DNA of 64,000 nucleotides from Candidatus Endonucleibacter sp. (ex Gigantidas childressi) (GTDB lineage Bacteria; Pseudomonadota; Gammaproteobacteria; Pseudomonadales; Endozoicomonadaceae): NCBI GenBank assembly GCA_030674875.1, contig JASXSU010000002.1, positions 1 to 64,000 of the forward strand, read 5' to 3'. Shown piece by piece: positions 60,935 to 64,000 of this stretch (position 1 is its first letter; each line of letters starts with the position of its first letter). The notes under the pieces were generated by a model. It saw only the letters and a program-made list of their open reading frames with translations, ran no database searches and was not told where the DNA came from. The position numbers and the translations under genes were made by a program.

Positions 60935-61022
60935 AGCTAACGTCACAAATCACCGGCGATAAAAAACAGAGCGACGAAAGAGAATCGTTTTTTACCGTCC
61001 GAGTGCATTTGCTTTGTTAGAC
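60935..61022 (-). other. attC-like site 4
   Basis: Minus strand GTCTAAC (perfect RYYYAAC) then AAAGCAAATGCACTCGG, hairpin arms GGTAAAAAAC / GTTTTTTATC, and GTGACGTTAGCT at the other end. It lies 18 bp beyond the psiE-like stop. Confidence 0.8.
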
Positions 61023-61040
61023 ATTATTTAGTTAGTTTGA

Positions 61041-61496
61041 TTACTTGCTTTTTCCATCATGACCTTTATCTAATATAAAATACGTTATTCCTAGAGCAAA
61101 AACAACAGTACTTGTTGCAAAAATATACATAGGACTTATTTCGTTAAAATCAAATATAATAACTTTTCTTGAAATTGCCATCAGAGCAGTTGCAACAACT
61201 AACTTTATAGGAATTACATCAGTTCTTAAATAGAGAACAATATTTTGATAAATTTCAATTGCGATTAATACGGTTAAAAATGCAGCGAATGTCTTCAATA
61301 TATCGGATATGTTAAGTAGCATAACTGGTGGCGACATTATCTGTTCGTACAAAACATATATAACGTCAGCCACACCCCATAAAATAACTAGCACCATCAA
61401 CATAGCTAAGATTCTGACAGCAACTTTAATTGATCTGTGTAAATATGAAATTAAAGGATCATCATGTTCTGTTGGTAGTTCATCATGTTTTTGCAT
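61041..61496 (-). CDS. PsiE-family membrane protein (phosphate-starvation-inducible type)
   Basis: 151 aa with four membrane helices (AVRILAMLMVLVILWGVADV, ILKTFAAFLTVLIAIEIYQN, KLVVATALMAISRKVI, IFATSTVVFALGITYFI). The pattern FLxVLIAIEIYQNIxxYLR and ATALMAISRKVIIFD is that of PsiE-like proteins, function unknown. GAGG 8 nt before the ATG at 61496; the frame is open to 61604. Confidence 0.8.
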   Translation of the reverse strand: MQKHDELPTEHDDPLISYLHRSIKVAVRILAMLMVLVILWGVADVIYVLYEQIMSPPVMLLNISDILKTFAAFLTVLIAIEIYQNIVLYLRTDVIPIKLVVATALMAISRKVIIFDFNEISPMYIFATSTVVFALGITYFILDKGHDGKSK

Positions 61497-61724
61497 TGTT
61501 TTTTCCTCTATAACTGAGAGCAGTTTTTTTATATCTAACGCCTTTCTAAGCGACAGACAAATGGATGGTTTTTTTGTGTAACAATGAACTGAGCAAATGC
61601 ACACAAAATCCAGCAGCTTGGTTGTTCAGTGGAGAAGAGTCTCTTTGCACCGGAATGATGCTTGAGCAACTTGTCACTAAGATGTAAGTCTTACATAATA
61701 CTATCCAATTAGTGGTCACTAAAA

Positions 61725-61822
61725 ATGTAACGCCTAATCAGCGCTCGGCTAAAATGGGCTCGATTTTTGCTTCACAAAAAACCGTGACGCTTTTAGGCGT
61801 CCTCTGGATTTTTTTGTTAGGC
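61725..61822 (-). other. attC-like site 5
   Basis: Minus strand GCCTAAC (perfect RYYYAAC), arms AAAAAAATCCAGAGGACGCC and GCCGAGCGCTGATTAGGC, end GCGTTACAT. It lies 190 bp beyond the alkB-like stop. Confidence 0.78.
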
Positions 61823-62011
61823 GTATTTGAATAACCAACCATTCAAATGCTAGACTTTCTTACGTCAACCTAGTTCATGAACCAATATTTTTTCTGTGTT
61901 CTTTTTACGAACCTTACACAATAAGTGAATTACCAAAAACCACAAACACAACTCGAATCTGGTTCTTTAGCGGTCACTGCGTAATTGTTGGCAGGAACCT
62001 CCAGTTTTTCA

Positions 62012-62761
62012 TTAATGGCTGATTACTCTAAATGTCAAATTGAACCTAGAGCCTTTTACCTTTTTTCTTTTTGGCACTGAGTGCTGCCAGAAATGCTGAA
62101 ATTCGCCACTCATTATTAATACCGTTCCGTGCTTTAAAGGAATGGTTATTTTATTCAATTTATTGGTATTATCTCTAATAATGAAATCACGAGTCTCACC
62201 AAAATTAACGGATGCAATTATAGGGTTTTTACCTAATTCTTTTTCATCGTCAGCGTGCCAATTTAGATAGTCTTCGCCATCCCTATACCAATTAATTAAT
62301 ACACTATTGAACTTTACATTTGAGATGCTTTCAATTTTTTTCTTTATATACAACAGCCCTTTATTCCACTCATTTGGATTAGAATTTATTCCTGAATAAG
62401 TATATGATTTCCCTTTATCTCCGTACCAAGTTGTAAGCCTTGGAAGAGGAATATCTTTTCCGTATAGTTTTATACTGTCTTGCTTCCATTTTATATGTTC
62501 AAAATTTATTTTTACAAAATCCTCTGCGGTCACTTGACGCCAGTTAGTAACATCACTATTCATAGTGTCGTTTTCTAAAAAATATTCAACGCTTCTGTCA
62601 CTTATTTTTTTATTAAAGAAGCACTCCGAATAAAACAACTCGCCGTTAGGTATTTTTATATCGAACCCTTTTTTATCTTCATTCCATTGTATAGAGTATC
62701 CATCTTCTTTAGGGATACTAAACGGAGGAAGAAGATTGTCTTGCTCGATAAATAAATCCAC
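62012..62761 (-). CDS. AlkB-like Fe(II)/2-oxoglutarate-dependent dioxygenase
   Basis: 249 aa, probable GTG start. Repairs alkylated bases by oxidative demethylation. The iron ligands are His and Asp in NWHADDE and His in FWQHSVPK; the 2-oxoglutarate Arg is in RFNLTFR. LPRLTTWYGDKGKSYTYSG and INWYRDGEDYLNWH are typical of the ALKBH2-like branch. It is the single gene of its cassette. 62762-63074 holds no supported gene. Confidence 0.9.
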   Translation of the reverse strand: MDLFIEQDNLLPPFSIPKEDGYSIQWNEDKKGFDIKIPNGELFYSECFFNKKISDRSVEYFLENDTMNSDVTNWRQVTAEDFVKINFEHIKWKQDSIKLYGKDIPLPRLTTWYGDKGKSYTYSGINSNPNEWNKGLLYIKKKIESISNVKFNSVLINWYRDGEDYLNWHADDEKELGKNPIIASVNFGETRDFIIRDNTNKLNKITIPLKHGTVLIMSGEFQHFWQHSVPKRKKVKGSRFNLTFRVISH

Positions 62762-63074
62762 TTTTAACTCTCAACTTTCATACAAAATGAAATTACTGCC
62801 TGCCCATTAGAGCGCTGAAAAGTATAAATTGAATAATCAACAACTGTAAATTCCACTTAGTGGCTGTATATATTTATCGATCTGATTTAAATACTTTATG
62901 CACAAAGGACAATGCTTTCCTCGATAAACAATCAACAACTTCCAATCAGCATCTCCTCTGGGTTTTGAAACATTTACTTCGCTTCAATCGAGATTTTTCG
63001 CCATGAGTCCCGAAAATACAGAACCAGCTTAGTTTTTTGTTGTATGCATAATCTATCACTTTAGATAAATAGAA

Positions 63075-63149
63075 ATCTAACGACCCAAATAACCAGTATT
63101 TGCGAAGCGTAAGCGTAGCAAATGTCCGTGTTGATTTGAATTGTTATAC
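63075..63149 (-). other. attC-like site 6
   Basis: Minus strand GTATAACAATTCAAATCAAC, hairpin ACATTTGC / GCAAATAC around TACGCTTACGCTTC, then GGTTATTTGGGTCGTTAGAT ending in a perfect GTTRRRY. At 75 bp it is the most canonical attC of the set. Confidence 0.88.
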
Positions 63150-63153
63150 CATT

Positions 63154-63603
63154 TCATTTACTAGACGCTGATTTAGCTATGTTGGCTAATATTTTACCTA
63201 CTTTTAAAATTACTTTTTCGCAGCCTTGAACATTATGCCTGTTTTTTAAATACACAATATCATTATATGAGATCCATACCTGATTACTGTTATCTTTCCA
63301 GATTAGAGCCTTTAGCGGCAAATCTAAGGCTATACTTTGCTGGCATTTCATAAGTGGACTTCCAGCCTTAGGATTACCAAATATTATTACTTCAGTTTCA
63401 CGTAATTGAATGCCAATTTTGGCTGCATTTTCAGAATGTTTAATTCTATTGAAAATAGTCATTCCTTTTTCATGTAATATTTTTTCAAATCTATCAGCAG
63501 TTGTTTTGGCATCAAATTGACTTTTTACATCAATCATTCCATCTACTGCACCAGCAGATGGAATGATTAGCATTATAAATAGTGCAAATATTATTTTCTT
63601 CAC
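63154..63603 (-). CDS. Exported DUF302-family protein
   Basis: 149 aa, GTG start with AAGGATG upstream. Signal peptide KKIIFALFIMLIIPSAGAV. DUF302 features: TTADRFEKILHEKGMTIFNRI, ETEVIIFGNPKAGSPLMKC, SIALDLPLKALIWKD, VWISYND. A periplasmic small protein of unknown role. The stop is 5 bp before attC 6. Confidence 0.88.
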   Translation of the reverse strand: MKKIIFALFIMLIIPSAGAVDGMIDVKSQFDAKTTADRFEKILHEKGMTIFNRIKHSENAAKIGIQLRETEVIIFGNPKAGSPLMKCQQSIALDLPLKALIWKDNSNQVWISYNDIVYLKNRHNVQGCEKVILKVGKILANIAKSASSK

Positions 63604-63637
63604 TTAATCATCCTTTTGGGTATAATGCCTTTATTAT

Positions 63638-63731
63638 GGGCTAAATTCGAGTGGAGCTTTTTGGCATATGATTTCTAAACAATGCCAAAAAGCGGAATGG
63701 AAATTCAGTCAGGTGCACAAACTTGTTATAC
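63638..63731 (-). other. attC-like site 7
   Basis: Minus strand GTATAACAAGTTTGTGC, strong hairpin GCTTTTTGGCAT / ATGCCAAAAAGC, far end AATTTAGCCC (degraded GTTRRRY). It shares its GTATAAC core with site 6. Confidence 0.72.
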
Positions 63732-63741
63732 TGAGCACCAC

Positions 63742-64000
63742 TTATTTAGGCTTTTCTTCATGAACAAGCATTGCCATGTATTTTGTAAACCTCCTTTTTC
63801 TGGTTTCGGTTTTTTTTGCACTTGTTAAACCATAAGCGATTACATAACGACTCGACTTATTAAGTGTTTCAAAAAACTCTTTCACTTTCGGCTGACTTTC
63901 CAGTGCAACTAAAAAATCTTCGGGCACTTCCATTTCACTTACCACATAAGCGTTTTCCCAACGACCGTCTGCTTTCGCTGCACGAACATGCACAAGCCCA
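63742..64000 (-). CDS. YdeI/OmpD-associated-like protein (partial, 5' end beyond window)
   Basis: At least 85 residues, ending 63742: HVRAAKADGRWENAY, VPEDFLVALESQPKVKEFFE, LNKSSRYVIAYGLTSAKKTE and TRKRRFTKYMAML. This is the C-terminal part of YdeI-type proteins (AAKADGRWxxAY, FxxLxxxxRYxI). The frame is open through base 64000, so the GTG at 63993 is not the real start. Confidence 0.85.
   Translation of the reverse strand, partial: GLVHVRAAKADGRWENAYVVSEMEVPEDFLVALESQPKVKEFFETLNKSSRYVIAYGLTSAKKTETRKRRFTKYMAMLVHEEKPK

Overview
The window looks like a stretch of chromosome from a host-associated marine-type gammaproteobacterium, probably Oceanospirillales/Endozoicomonadaceae-like. This is inferred from a low-to-middling GC content, gammaproteobacterial housekeeping genes (xseA, guaB, guaA, fadD, dinB, mfd-csiV, frmA), part of a type III secretion system, large secreted or coiled-coil proteins without recognisable homologues, and heavy decay by insertion sequences. 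No rRNA, tRNA or CRISPR array was found. I could not run any search, so family names rest on motifs I recognise.

Layout. 1-4.3 kb: a giant minus-strand secreted/lipoprotein-like gene with GLUG-like beta-helix repeats and a Pro/Thr tandem-repeat tail that runs off the left edge. 4.4-6.1 kb: nested IS4/IS30/ERIC debris. 6.1-15 kb: trhO, xseA, guaB, guaA and an NhaC-type antiporter. 15-22 kb: a CesT-type T3SS chaperone, an unusual 1141-aa glycosyltransferase/LanM-dehydratase-like fusion, and a convergent sctD-E-F-G-like T3SS cluster. 22.5-31.8 kb: fadD and dinB among IS30, IS4 and IS3 remnants, ending in a GAPDH pseudogene. 32-34.5 kb: an 817-aa protein with 73-residue tandem repeats. 34.5-36 kb: a third IS30 type. 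36-45 kb: mfd-csiV, a three-gene partner-switching signalling operon (PP2C response regulator, STAS, anti-sigma kinase) and an L,D-transpeptidase. 45-50 kb: a 139-bp MITE, IS4 and IS5 remnants, a CDF cation exporter and a 784-aa secreted protein. 50.7-53.8 kb: frmA and gltS. 54.1-64 kb: an array of minus-strand small genes separated by integron-type attC sites, with no integrase in the window.

Two mobile systems dominate. First, an ERIC-like palindromic element occurs in two forms: divergent copies between genes, and five precise 124-bp copies with TA duplications, all inside IS30-family transposase genes. In three of those five copies the element is translated in frame as a 42-residue insert. 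Second, seven attC-like sites link cassettes for AlkB, PsiE, DUF302, YdeI-like, a methyltransferase, a PepSY-like membrane protein, a cold-shock/DUF1294 gene and, unusually, a 750-codon periplasmic katG. ERIC-like copies are not seen in the cassette region, which suggests a separate history.

The strongest lead for an undescribed system is the CesT chaperone, GT4-LanM-like fusion and T3SS needle-gene neighbourhood at 15-22 kb. The second is the in-frame ERIC insertion into transposases.
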